From Candidatus Sysuiplasma jiujiangense (GTDB taxonomy: Archaea > Thermoplasmatota > Thermoplasmata > Sysuiplasmatales > Sysuiplasmataceae), in assembly GCA_019721075.1 (NCBI GenBank), contig JAHEAD010000007.1:1-64000 (forward strand): DNA of 64,000 bases, written 5' to 3'. Shown here piece after piece: positions 53,678-63,118 of the stretch. The position numbers and the translations under genes were made by a program. Position 1 is the stretch's first letter. Each line of letters begins with the position of its first letter. Below the pieces are notes generated by a model. The model made no database searches. It had not been told where the DNA came from and saw only the letters and a program-made list of their open reading frames with translations.

Positions 53678-54460
53678 TTACAGCCTGACTTTGAGTCCGC
53701 TCGGATCCAGTCTGTATTTCCCGAAGTCATTTGTTGAAAGCAGAAAAGAGCCGTCAAACACCGGACCGTCGCGACATACAAGGTAACCGTCAATTGAGCA
53801 GGCATCGCATATTCCGAAACCACATTTCATGTATCTCTCCACAGCGATCTGAGATTTTATCCCGTTCTGCTCCGCAATCTCTGCCAGCTTGTAGAGCATA
53901 ATCTCAGGGCCGCAGGCAATAAGGCAATCGTAAGTTCTCGACCGCATCAATTTCTCTGCCACTTCCGTGGCAAACCCTCTGTGCCCCTCCGAGCCGTCGT
54001 CCGTGGAGACTAGAAATTCATTCGCATACTTCTTCATCCTGCCGCAAAAGAACAACTCATCAGCGCTTCGTGCTCCAAAGACTACGTCGACAACAGCCTT
54101 TCTGGAAAACTCTTCGGCAGCAGTTACAACCGAAGCTATGCCTGTCCCACCGCCGACAACAAGCATCCTCTTTCCATTTGGTTTGAAACTGTTGCCAAAG
54201 ACTCCTCTGATGCCAATTCTCTGGCCGACCTCCATCTTTGACAGATATGATGTTGTTTGACCTATCGTTCTGAACGTGAAGCCTTTCTTCCTGGCATTGT
54301 ATGAGAGCGACATGGGGACCTCCCCTGCTCCCGGCGCCCAAACCATCACAAACTGTCCCGGCTGTGCTTTCCTGGTATCGTCATACCGAATAGTCCAGAT
54401 GTCTTTCCCCTCGCATGTTATCTCTCTGATTTCGGCAATCTCAAGGGTTCCTGTGGGCAA
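53678..54460 (-). CDS. pyrK: Dihydroorotate dehydrogenase electron-transfer subunit
   Basis: A 260-residue flavin/iron-sulfur subunit that passes electrons from dihydroorotate oxidation to NAD. It has an N-terminal FAD domain (GQFVMVWAPG, PMSLSYN), NAD-binding MLVVGGGTGIASV near 100, and a C-terminal 2Fe-2S cluster with four Cys: CGFGICDAC then LVC near 215-232. It follows pyrD with a 20-base overlap, so the two are translationally coupled and make the class 1B heterotetramer. Confidence 0.92.
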   Translation of the reverse strand: MPTGTLEIAEIREITCEGKDIWTIRYDDTRKAQPGQFVMVWAPGAGEVPMSLSYNARKKGFTFRTIGQTTSYLSKMEVGQRIGIRGVFGNSFKPNGKRMLVVGGGTGIASVVTAAEEFSRKAVVDVVFGARSADELFFCGRMKKYANEFLVSTDDGSEGHRGFATEVAEKLMRSRTYDCLIACGPEIMLYKLAEIAEQNGIKSQIAVERYMKCGFGICDACSIDGYLVCRDGPVFDGSFLLSTNDFGKYRLDPSGLKVRL

Positions 54461-55361
54461 TTCCGATCATCTCCTTTATGTTCTTCAGGTTCTCCCTCTC
54501 CATGAAGTCAGAGAGTTCCGAAATCACCCTGCCGAAAATGCCACTGCCGAATTCCGCGACAGCCGTTCCGATCTGGAAGGCGCAGGCGCCCGCCATTATA
54601 TACTCGGCGGCATCGAGTCCCGTGTAAATTCCTCCCACTCCAACAACTGGAATGGAACATCTCTCGTAAACTTCATATACGCATCTTAGGCCGATAGTTT
54701 TTATCGCCCTTCCTGAGAGTCCGCCATATTTGTTTGACAGAACAGGCATTCTCAACTTGGCCGATATGGCCATTGCCTTGACAGTGTTTATGCACACAAT
54801 CGCATCTGCACCTGAGGATTCGGCCGCCTCGGCAAGGTCTGCAATATCTGCTACATTGGGTGTGAGCTTTGCCCAAACAGGAATATCGACCGCATCCCTG
54901 ACTGAATGAACAATCTCCGAAACATCTTCCTGTGTGCTTCCTATCTCAGAGCCAACTCCCTTTGCATGGGGGCAGCTCAGGTTGAGTTCCACCGCTGCTG
55001 TCCCGGCTTCCTCCATCTCCGAGGCGATTTGTGAAAACTCATCGCCGCTTGCTCCGAATACGCTTCCGATAACCGTAACGCCCTTGGAAACCAGTGAGCG
55101 GATCACATCCGTATAATTCCGTATTCCAGGGTTTGGAAGACCCATTGCGTTGACCATTCCTTCCTCTGTGACGTAAACTGTAGGATTTCTGTAACCGATT
55201 CGCGGTTCAAGGCCAATAGATTTGGTTACCACTGCTCCAGCCCCATCCCTGTATGCCCTGTACATCGATTCTGCCGTCTCGCCAAGTATGCCGCTGGCGA
55301 GAAGAGTTGGGTTTCTTATTGGAATTTTCCCGATTTCACATCTTAATTCCGGTGCTTCCAC
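54441..55361 (-). CDS. pyrD: Dihydroorotate dehydrogenase catalytic subunit (class 1B)
   Basis: A 306-residue FMN-containing TIM-barrel that oxidises dihydroorotate to orotate in pyrimidine synthesis. The start is GTG 55361, with a TATA-like CATATAAC at 55386-55393 suggesting a leaderless start. The active-site base is the Cys in NLSCPHAKGVG near 130, which marks class 1B. FMN-binding and C-terminal GVGGIYTGLDAAEYIMAGA are present. It forms an operon with pyrK. Confidence 0.93.
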   Translation of the reverse strand: MEAPELRCEIGKIPIRNPTLLASGILGETAESMYRAYRDGAGAVVTKSIGLEPRIGYRNPTVYVTEEGMVNAMGLPNPGIRNYTDVIRSLVSKGVTVIGSVFGASGDEFSQIASEMEEAGTAAVELNLSCPHAKGVGSEIGSTQEDVSEIVHSVRDAVDIPVWAKLTPNVADIADLAEAAESSGADAIVCINTVKAMAISAKLRMPVLSNKYGGLSGRAIKTIGLRCVYEVYERCSIPVVGVGGIYTGLDAAEYIMAGACAFQIGTAVAEFGSGIFGRVISELSDFMERENLKNIKEMIGIAHRNP

Positions 55362-55469
55362 GGTTATACGGTTAAGGACGCAGGTTATATGAATTCTGTT
55401 GATGAACCTTATCCAATTTATTTCTGCCAGTTATCGAAAAATATTATTTTGCCGGAATTTATCACCGTT

Positions 55470-56339
55470 TCAGGGGGACGTTATTTGCATATAGCCTATT
55501 TCGATATTCAGGTCTGTTATATTGAAAATCGAAAGCTGAATACTGTTGCTGCTAACCTCAATTGAATATTCTCCGCCAGTACCGGTAGGCGGAATGCCTG
55601 TAACATTCTGCAGCTTTCCGAAAGACTGTTTAAGATATTTCGCCCAAGCTTCTGTATAACTGGAGTGTATGGTGAGGTTGAGATCGCCAATTTCGCCTGA
55701 ACCGAACGAAACGCTTCGGTTTGAGAAATATGTGCTTGTCAGAGAAACAGGTCCATCGCCAGAGACAGTGAAATCCCGACCGATAAGTGAAATAAGATTG
55801 ATTGTTATTGAGGCTCCGTTTGAACCTTTTGTGACACTTAGTTGCGGGCCCTCCTGGACGAAGGCAACACTTCCCTGGCTGAGTATTACTGCACCTCCTT
55901 GATATGCAACTGTCTGCGGTGTGTAGTACTGATTGCCAACATTGGTCGATAATGATCCGTTTATTGAGTAATACTCGGTGACATTAGAATGCGCCAGTTT
56001 AAGCTGGTAGCTGAGGGAGGCAGAAAAGGACGTACTGGAAAAGCTCACGCGCCCATTTGTCGGCGAGGCAAAAGGAGCAGATCCCGGCGTTCCCAGCACC
56101 ATTGTCGCTGTCATTGGATAGGGCCATTTCCCGGATTCAAGATTGTAATTCTGTATCTGAAGGGCGGAGAATTCGCCGTAAAGCTGCTGCATGTGGTTGT
56201 ATTCCTGTGTCTTCATGTAAACGGGCACATAGCCAATCATGTAGAGATTTATGAATGAAAGCACGATCAGCAGGATGAACATGGTTGCTATTGCACCTGC
56301 CACCCCTTTCCTGTCAGCGTACAGCTTCTTTACTGTCAT
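55470..56339 (-). CDS. Pilin-like secreted protein
   Basis: A 289-residue protein. The N terminus has the type-IV-pilin-like pattern used by archaea: basic YADRKGVAGAIATMFILLIVLSF, where cleavage after Lys-Gly/Ala would leave a hydrophobic helix. The remainder is S/T/N-rich and beta-like, with NxS/T sites suitable for glycosylation. A TATA-like TGTTTAAAAAG at 56368-56378 lies about 30 bases upstream of the ATG. No archaellum or pilus assembly genes lie nearby. Could also be a single-span surface protein. Confidence 0.6.
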   Translation of the reverse strand: MTVKKLYADRKGVAGAIATMFILLIVLSFINLYMIGYVPVYMKTQEYNHMQQLYGEFSALQIQNYNLESGKWPYPMTATMVLGTPGSAPFASPTNGRVSFSSTSFSASLSYQLKLAHSNVTEYYSINGSLSTNVGNQYYTPQTVAYQGGAVILSQGSVAFVQEGPQLSVTKGSNGASITINLISLIGRDFTVSGDGPVSLTSTYFSNRSVSFGSGEIGDLNLTIHSSYTEAWAKYLKQSFGKLQNVTGIPPTGTGGEYSIEVSSNSIQLSIFNITDLNIEIGYMQITSP

Positions 56340-56453
56340 TCAAGCCGCTACATCTTCCGTTTGGCTCTTTTTAAACATTACACTCCAGTTTCAACTGTGA
56401 TAATCACATTTAATAAGGCCGAGAGATAACCGCTAAGACGGGCAGGCACGAAA

Positions 56454-57833
56454 ATGATGATCTATGACACAATGTCTCGCGGCAAGGTGAAATTCATCCC
56501 GCAGAAACAGGGAGAAGTAAGCATCTATGTCTGCGGCCTGACAGTATATGATTCAATGCATGTCGGTCATGCAAAGTCATTCGTTTCATTTGATTTCATT
56601 GTCAGGTATCTGAAATTTGCTGGCTATAAGGTAAATCTTGTCGTCAACATCACAGATATCGACGACAAGATCATAAAAAGGGCGAATGAGAAGGGAATTG
56701 AAGCGCTCAAACTGTCATCGGTGTATGCTGCGGAGTTCATCAGTGATATAGATTCGCTGCTGATCGACAGGGCGATTGTCTATCCTAAGGCAAGTGAACA
56801 CATCGGCGATATAATGGCAATGATCGTCTATCTGCAGGAAAACGGCTTCGCATATGAGCTTGAAGGGAGCATCTATTTTGATATAGCAAAGACAAAGGAC
56901 TATGGTAAACTTTCCGGGCAGTCGATCAGCCAGATACTCTCCGGAGCGAGAGTGGAGGTCAATGAGAGAAAGCGGAACCCTGCGGACTTCGCTCTATGGA
57001 AGGCGGCAAAAGAGGGGGAAATAAGCTGGGAGAGCCCGTGGGGAAGGGGCAGGCCGGGCTGGCATATCGAGTGCTCTGCAATGTCTATGAAGTATCTCGG
57101 ACAGACACTCGACATCCATGGCGGGGGTGAGGACCTTATATTCCCCCATCATGAGAACGAAATACAGCAGAGCGAAGCTTACACAAAGAAGAAATTTGCC
57201 AATTACTGGATGCATGTCGGCCTGCTCAATTTTTCTGGCGAAAAGATGTCCAAGTCATTACACAATTTTGTGACAGTGCGGGAACTGCTTTCAAAATACA
57301 GGCCGGAATCGCTCCGTTTCTTTTTTGCCGGCAGTCTATACCGGAGACAATCGGAATTCGGCATGGAGTTGCTCGAGGAAAGCGAACAGGCCCGCAGAAA
57401 ATTGGAGGGCTACGTTCAGGAGCTCCTTTCCGTGGAATCCGAGTCAGGTTCGGGTGAGGAACTGGCATCGTCAATGCTGAATTCATTCAGGGAGCTGATG
57501 GATGATGATTTCAATACACGCGACGTCATAGCTATGCTCTTCACTAAACTCCATGAAGCAAGAAGAATGAAGGAAGCCGGGCAGATATCCGGAAAGGGGG
57601 CGAAGAGCATAATTTCTGCGTTGAAGGAAATCAACGGCGTTCTAAGAATCATGAATGAGGATGCATTTATCAGGCAGACACTGGAAAAAGAAGTCCTCCT
57701 CCTCATAGAGCGCAGGGAGAACGCCAGGAAGGCAAGGCGGTTTGATGAAGCGGATGCAATCAGGGCAAGACTGAGCGAAATGGGCATTGTGCTTGAGGAC
57801 ACGCCTGAAGGTGTCAGATGGCGTAAGAAATAG
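56454..57833 (+). CDS. cysS: Cysteinyl-tRNA synthetase
   Basis: A 459-residue class I synthetase that charges tRNA-Cys. HIGH-type motif HVGHAKS is at residues 36-42, zinc ligands are Cys27 (YVCGLTVYD), Cys in WHIECSAMS, and His in IFPHHENE, and the KMSKS motif (GEKMSKSLHNF) is near 264. Length is normal. Start ATG 56454; a second ATG follows at codon 2. A TATA-like CATTTAATAAG at 56408-56418 precedes it. The gene converges on gltX with a gap of 5 bases. Confidence 0.95.
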   Translation: MMIYDTMSRGKVKFIPQKQGEVSIYVCGLTVYDSMHVGHAKSFVSFDFIVRYLKFAGYKVNLVVNITDIDDKIIKRANEKGIEALKLSSVYAAEFISDIDSLLIDRAIVYPKASEHIGDIMAMIVYLQENGFAYELEGSIYFDIAKTKDYGKLSGQSISQILSGARVEVNERKRNPADFALWKAAKEGEISWESPWGRGRPGWHIECSAMSMKYLGQTLDIHGGGEDLIFPHHENEIQQSEAYTKKKFANYWMHVGLLNFSGEKMSKSLHNFVTVRELLSKYRPESLRFFFAGSLYRRQSEFGMELLEESEQARRKLEGYVQELLSVESESGSGEELASSMLNSFRELMDDDFNTRDVIAMLFTKLHEARRMKEAGQISGKGAKSIISALKEINGVLRIMNEDAFIRQTLEKEVLLLIERRENARKARRFDEADAIRARLSEMGIVLEDTPEGVRWRKK

Positions 57834-57838
57834 AAAAT

Positions 57839-59509
57839 TCAGTTATGTGTGTAGTAGAAGAGCAGTTTCTCTCCTTTCCTTCTCAGATTCACGAACCCGA
57901 ACCTCTCAAACTGGATTGGCACGTCGATAGCTACGTCCTTTACCGATGGTTCCGCAAATCCGCTTATCTTTGATCCGTCCACCATCACAACCTCGCACGG
58001 AACTGCGCCGTCAACTGGTGCCCACTGTATTCTCGGTATGTTTTTGTTATCTCTTCCGGTGAATAATCCCTTCCTTCCGCTGAGAACGAGATTGCAGTAG
58101 TCTTTCAGCCTTATCTCCTGTCCTCTGAATCGGTCCGCGTCTGCGGAAGGTATATACACATACCTTCCCGCGTCTATGCGCCTCTTGCCTTTTTCCGGCC
58201 GATCCGGATGAAGCGGTACCTCCACGTAATCTATGTCCGGGGCGTTCTCTATTTCAATTCTCGCTGGGGTGTCGGCAAAGAAGTACCTGTTTGCATCTGC
58301 CTCAAGGAATTTCCTGTTTTCCGAATAAAGCGACTCCACCGGCACAGTGATGTCATTGAGACTCATTCCGAAATTCAGTATGAAATTTCTGATTGCCTCC
58401 GGCTTTATTCCCCTTGAGCGCAAAGACTGGAGGCTCCATGTCCTCGGATCGTCAAATCCGGAATATTCACCGCTCTCAATTTCTTTCATTGACTTGCTTT
58501 TGCTTATCTTGACGCCAGAAATGCGCAGCAGGCCGAAGTGTTCGAATCTCGGTCCTGTTATTCCCAGTTTGCCCCATATGAATTCCTCCATCAAATCCTC
58601 CATATAGAGGTCCTTGCCTCTGATTACATGTGTCATTCCGAGTTCTATGTCGTCTACGGCCCACGAAAATTCGAGCATGGGCCACACTTTATATCTTGTT
58701 CCCACTCTTGGATGACTCCTGTCTGAAATTCTGCAGAGCACCCTGTCTCTGAAAGCAGGATTCTTGTGCTTCATATCCGTCTTCGCCCTGAGAACCGCCC
58801 TGCCCTCCTCGAATTCTCCGGAGAGCATTCTATTCCACAGAGCAATGTTTTCGTCAACGTGCCGGTCTCTGTGCTGGCACTCATTCCCGTTTTCTCTGTT
58901 CTTTCTCAACTCTTCTGCGCTGCACTCGCAGACATATGCTATTCCCTCCTGTATTAGCCTCAGAGCCCAACTGTAGAAAAGTTCCAGCCTGTCTGATTTG
59001 TAGTATTCTGCATCCCACCTGACGCCAAGCCATTCCAGCCCTTCCTTTATCAGATCATATGAAAAAAGCTGCGGCAACTTTTCTTCCGAGCCTATTGTGT
59101 CGTCATAGATGAGCAGTAATTTTCCGCTGTATTTCTTTGCATATTCATCATTCAGTATTATCATTCTGCTGTTGCCTATGTGAAGAGCGCCGGACGGATA
59201 TGGTGCCAGTCTCACGGTGAAGCCGGGGCCTGCGCCCTCAAGTTGCCGGAGCTGCTGAATCTTCTCCTTTTTCTCTTTCTTCAGCAGTTCAGGCGCTCTT
59301 TCGGTCAGCTCTCTGTTCTGCATTTCCAGAGACATTGAATTGACTTCCGCAACCACTCTGGATATCAGCACCATCGCCTCCTTTGCGCTGGCATTCTTGA
59401 ATTTGGCCATTATTCTGCCCAGAACTGCGTTAACCTCCGCCTTCCCGTCATGCAATATGGCGTTCTGGAGGGCGAGAAGACGTGCCTCAAATTCCATTTG
59501 TTCCGTCAT
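57839..59509 (-). CDS. gltX: Glutamyl-tRNA synthetase, archaeal type
   Basis: A 556-residue class Ib synthetase of the archaeal/eukaryotic GluRS type (related to GlnRS). The HIGH-type motif is ALHIGNSR near 108, and the KMSKS motif is VKISKSKS near 333. The beta-barrel anticodon domains of this type are seen at the C terminus. A helical N-terminal extension of 100 residues precedes the catalytic domain. A TATA-like ATTAATATAC at 59534-59544 lies about 27 bases upstream. It is divergent from the Hef helicase gene. In archaea this enzyme usually charges both tRNA-Glu and tRNA-Gln. Confidence 0.95.
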   Translation of the reverse strand: MTEQMEFEARLLALQNAILHDGKAEVNAVLGRIMAKFKNASAKEAMVLISRVVAEVNSMSLEMQNRELTERAPELLKKEKKEKIQQLRQLEGAGPGFTVRLAPYPSGALHIGNSRMIILNDEYAKKYSGKLLLIYDDTIGSEEKLPQLFSYDLIKEGLEWLGVRWDAEYYKSDRLELFYSWALRLIQEGIAYVCECSAEELRKNRENGNECQHRDRHVDENIALWNRMLSGEFEEGRAVLRAKTDMKHKNPAFRDRVLCRISDRSHPRVGTRYKVWPMLEFSWAVDDIELGMTHVIRGKDLYMEDLMEEFIWGKLGITGPRFEHFGLLRISGVKISKSKSMKEIESGEYSGFDDPRTWSLQSLRSRGIKPEAIRNFILNFGMSLNDITVPVESLYSENRKFLEADANRYFFADTPARIEIENAPDIDYVEVPLHPDRPEKGKRRIDAGRYVYIPSADADRFRGQEIRLKDYCNLVLSGRKGLFTGRDNKNIPRIQWAPVDGAVPCEVVMVDGSKISGFAEPSVKDVAIDVPIQFERFGFVNLRRKGEKLLFYYTHN

Positions 59510-59616
59510 TCAAACCTATCCTGTGTATGCTCCATGTATATTAATGCGGAGAGTCCAGCCTCATTTTAATATACCCTGCCGGTTTAATTATTGCCTGTCC
59601 GGAGCCAGGGAACTCT

Positions 59617-61188
59617 TTGACTTACATAAGAGAAGGTAAAATCAGCGAAAGGCTGTACCAGAGGAATATTGCTGCCGCCGCCGGAGAACTGTCAACACTA
59701 GTTGTTCTGCCCACCGGTCTCGGTAAAACCGTTATAGCACTGCTTGTCATTGATAATGTGCTGGCGAATTCCCCGGGAAAAATACTGTTCATGGCTCCCA
59801 CGAAGCCCCTGGTGGAACAGCATTTCAACTTTCTGAAGGAAAAACTCACACTGGCTGAAGGGGACATGGCTCTGATGACCGGTGAGATTCCTGCCGGCGT
59901 CCGCAGCAGACTGTGGAAGACTTCAAAGGTAATTGTCTCCACGCCACAGGTCGTCGAGAATGACGCTGAATCCGGCCACTGTGACCTGACTGGTTTCTCC
60001 CTGCTCATTTATGACGAATGTCACAGAGCAAGAGGAGATTATTCTTATGTCAGAATCGCACGAATGCACTCTTCAGCAGGAGGCGGAGGGCTTGTTCTCG
60101 GCATAACGGCCTCTCCGGGCAGCGATCCATCCTCTGTTGAGGAGATATGCAATGTTCTCGGCATAAGACACATAGAGGTCAGAACAGAGGAGGATCCGGA
60201 TGTGGAACAGTATGTACAGGACACTTCAATCAGGTGGGTTGACATTGAACTCTCTGAAGAACTCTCGGCATTATCGGGTGAACTTCGTTCGATGCTTGGA
60301 GAGAGAATTGAGAAATTGAAAAATCTCAACGCATTGCCAAGAGAGTCCCAGGGTTCTACAAAGGATCTCCTCACTGCGGGCAGGGAACTGTCAATGAAAC
60401 TTTCCGCAGGGATGAAAAACAGAGCGCTATTTGATTCCATGCGTATCCAGTCGGAGGCAATCAAGATCGCGCACTCAATCGATCTCGCGGAAACGCAGAC
60501 TGTATATGCACTCAGGAAATTTGTCGAGAAGCTCATTTCGGAGGCGGATGGGAAGGCATCGAAAGCCTCTTCCTTCATTGTGAGCGATGAGCATTTCGGC
60601 ATAGTGCAGTCGATGCTTTCGTCAATCGGGCACGAACATCCCAAGATCTTTAAATTGAAGGAAATAGTCTCCCGTCAGCTTGAAAGTGTTCCTGCGAGCA
60701 GGATAATGGTATTCACACAGTTCAGGGACACGGCGGAAATCGTGCAGAAGGAACTCTCACAGATTCCCGGCGCGAATGTGGTGAAACTCATCGGGCAGGG
60801 GACACGAGGAGAGGACAGGGGTCTCCGTCAGAGCCAGCAGAAAGAGGTTGTTTCCAGGTTCAGCTCCGGCGGTGCCAACGTTATGATATCCACTTCAGTC
60901 GGCGAAGAGGGACTGGACATCACCTCCACTGACATGGTGATATTTTACGAGCCCGTACCATCGGAAATCAGGCTTATTCAGAGAAAAGGGAGGACTGGAA
61001 GACTGAGTTCAGGCAGGGTTGCCATACTTGTCACGAGGGGAACGAAGGATGAAAGTTTCTATTATTCCTCAAAGAGAAAGGAGAGGATGATGAAGATGGC
61101 ACTGATGGCGCTGAATGAGAAATTGAGCGGCAGGAGCGTCGGCTTTTCTGAAAGAGAGGCAAAGCAGAAGACAATTTTTGAATTCTGA
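59617..61188 (+). CDS. Hef/FANCM-type DNA helicase (nuclease domain absent)
   Basis: A 523-residue superfamily-2 helicase of the Hef/MPH1/FANCM group, acting on stalled replication forks. Walker A LPTGLGKTV near 32, motif Ia MAPTKPLVEQH, DECH box YDECHRARG near 132, and SF2 motif VI RKGRTGRLSSGR near 455 are clear. The helical insert between the two RecA domains typical of Hef is present (about 200-330). Euryarchaeal Hef proteins carry a C-terminal XPF nuclease domain; it is missing here, as expected if a separate nuclease exists. The start is TTG 59617. It lies 44 bases upstream of the DNA ligase gene. Confidence 0.9.
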   Translation: MTYIREGKISERLYQRNIAAAAGELSTLVVLPTGLGKTVIALLVIDNVLANSPGKILFMAPTKPLVEQHFNFLKEKLTLAEGDMALMTGEIPAGVRSRLWKTSKVIVSTPQVVENDAESGHCDLTGFSLLIYDECHRARGDYSYVRIARMHSSAGGGGLVLGITASPGSDPSSVEEICNVLGIRHIEVRTEEDPDVEQYVQDTSIRWVDIELSEELSALSGELRSMLGERIEKLKNLNALPRESQGSTKDLLTAGRELSMKLSAGMKNRALFDSMRIQSEAIKIAHSIDLAETQTVYALRKFVEKLISEADGKASKASSFIVSDEHFGIVQSMLSSIGHEHPKIFKLKEIVSRQLESVPASRIMVFTQFRDTAEIVQKELSQIPGANVVKLIGQGTRGEDRGLRQSQQKEVVSRFSSGGANVMISTSVGEEGLDITSTDMVIFYEPVPSEIRLIQRKGRTGRLSSGRVAILVTRGTKDESFYYSSKRKERMMKMALMALNEKLSGRSVGFSEREAKQKTIFEF

Positions 61189-61232
61189 TGTAGCGTAACT
61201 GTAAATTAGACAAGCGGCAATACCATTGAACC

Positions 61233-62990
61233 ATGCTCTACAGAGAGGTGGCTGATTTTTACGAAAAGGTCGAAGCCACAGCAAAAAGGCTCGAAATAAC
61301 ATCCCATCTTGCCGACATGCTCAGGAAATCGGATTGCAGTGAAATAGCATTCGTCGTCTATCTCACGCATGGCAGGCTGTTTCCTGATTTCTATCCTGAC
61401 AAGATCGGGATGGCAGAGAAGATGGCGTTGCGTACTCTCTCGACTGTATGCCGTATGGATCAATCGTCAGTGGAGAGTATGTGGAAGGAGTCGGGGGATA
61501 TAGGCCTTCTAGGCGAGAAACTTCTGCTGAAATCCTCTTCATCGTTTCCCGGTAAGGAACTGAGCGTTTCTGAAGTGCACAGATCTCTGGTAAAGATCAC
61601 CACGGCAACTGGCCAGGGGTCGCAGGAGACGAAGATCAGTCTGCTTGCCGAACTTCTCTCCTCATCCACTCCGAAGGAGGCGAAGTACATACTCAGGATT
61701 GTCGTTGGTAAAATGAGGATAGGCGTGGCGGCAATGACGCTTGTAGATGCGCTCGCTTCCACTTTTGGAACGAAGGAAGACAGGGACGAAGTGGAGCACG
61801 CATTCAACATAACAAGCGACATAGGCAAAGTTGCGAAGACACTCTGCATCAAAGGAACTGCCGGTCTGAAGGATCTCAGGCTCGAAATTGACGTTCCCGT
61901 TCGTTCGATGCTCGCAGAGAGGCTTCCCAGCCTGGAGGAAATACTGGAAAAGATGGGCGGGAGGGTTGCACTTGATTTCAAATACGACGGCCTGAGGATG
62001 CAGGCGCACATAAAGAAAGGAAAGGCGAAATTGTTTTCAAGGCAGCTTGAAGACATAACGGAACAGTTTCCTGAAATAAGCCACGCTGTTGCGGAGGCGT
62101 TCAGGGGAAGAGAGGGGATAGTCGAGGGTGAATGTGTTCCGGTGGACGTTAATACCGGGGAACTGCTTCCATTCCAGGTTGTTTCGAGAAGACGGGGAAG
62201 GAAACATGGTGTCAAGGAAGCGGTGGAAGAATTCCCGGTGACGCTGTTCCTTTTTGACATACTGATGGCTGACGGAGAAGAGCTGCTGACCACTCCATAC
62301 GTGGGGAGAAGAGACAGACTGAAGTCGCTTATTTCAGAAAGCGAACGGGTAAAACTTTCAACTGTCCAGATTGTGGACAATCTTAAGGATGCTGAAGACT
62401 TCTTCAATCTCGCCCTCCAGTCAGGATGCGAAGGCGTAGTCGCGAAGTCGCTTGCCGAAAATGCAGTGTACCAGGCTGGAGCCAGGGGCTGGCTGTGGAT
62501 CAAATACAAGAGGGACTACAAATCGGAGATGATAGATACCGTTGACCTTGTGATTGTCGGTGCTTTTGCAGGAAGAGGCAGAAGGAGTGGTACATACGGA
62601 GCCCTCCTGATGGCCACATATGACAGCGGTAAGGATGTTTTTGAAACAGTGACGAAGCTCGGAACAGGTTTCGATGATGAAACGCTGTTCTCGCTGCCGA
62701 AGTTGCTTAAGGATTATGAAGTGGCGTCAAGGGATCCTGGCGTAGAGAGCAGAATGCAGGCGGATTTCTGGTTCAGGCCCGGGATAGTTCTCGAAGTCCT
62801 GGGCGCGGAGATAACACACAGCCCGGTACATACATGCTGCTGGAATGCGGTCAGACAGGACTCAGGTCTTGCGATCAGATTTCCGAGATTCACCGGAAAT
62901 TTCAGGAAGGACAAGTCGCCGTTCGACGCAACCACCAGCAAGGAGATTCTCGAAATGTATAATATGCAGATGAAGAAGACCAGAGACTGA
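61233..62990 (+). CDS. lig: ATP-dependent DNA ligase
   Basis: A 585-residue archaeal ligase that seals nicks by lysine adenylation. The N-terminal DNA-binding domain covers residues 1-220. The nucleotidyltransferase motif I FKYDGLRMQ has the active Lys at 250. Other motifs follow: VEGECVPVD (III), LFLFDILMADGE (IIIa), GCEGVVAKS (IV) and WIKYKRDY (V) near 425. The OB-fold ends the protein. Length is normal. It follows the Hef gene closely and they are probably co-transcribed as a repair/replication pair. Confidence 0.95.
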   Translation: MLYREVADFYEKVEATAKRLEITSHLADMLRKSDCSEIAFVVYLTHGRLFPDFYPDKIGMAEKMALRTLSTVCRMDQSSVESMWKESGDIGLLGEKLLLKSSSSFPGKELSVSEVHRSLVKITTATGQGSQETKISLLAELLSSSTPKEAKYILRIVVGKMRIGVAAMTLVDALASTFGTKEDRDEVEHAFNITSDIGKVAKTLCIKGTAGLKDLRLEIDVPVRSMLAERLPSLEEILEKMGGRVALDFKYDGLRMQAHIKKGKAKLFSRQLEDITEQFPEISHAVAEAFRGREGIVEGECVPVDVNTGELLPFQVVSRRRGRKHGVKEAVEEFPVTLFLFDILMADGEELLTTPYVGRRDRLKSLISESERVKLSTVQIVDNLKDAEDFFNLALQSGCEGVVAKSLAENAVYQAGARGWLWIKYKRDYKSEMIDTVDLVIVGAFAGRGRRSGTYGALLMATYDSGKDVFETVTKLGTGFDDETLFSLPKLLKDYEVASRDPGVESRMQADFWFRPGIVLEVLGAEITHSPVHTCCWNAVRQDSGLAIRFPRFTGNFRKDKSPFDATTSKEILEMYNMQMKKTRD

Positions 62991-63118
62991 ACCGCGGAAG
63001 TAATTTACATGGCGCCCACAGTAATCCGGATGTCCGTCGGGTGCTCCTCAGGAAACGTGAAATGGGCAGTCATGCAAAAACTTAACAACTTTCATGCCAT
63101 CGTGAGCCCGGATTGGCC

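Noticed and set aside
61460-62509. A 349-codon minus frame opposite the DNA ligase
   Set aside because: Serine- and leucine-rich shadow of the ligase gene on the opposite strand; all ligase motifs are on the + strand.
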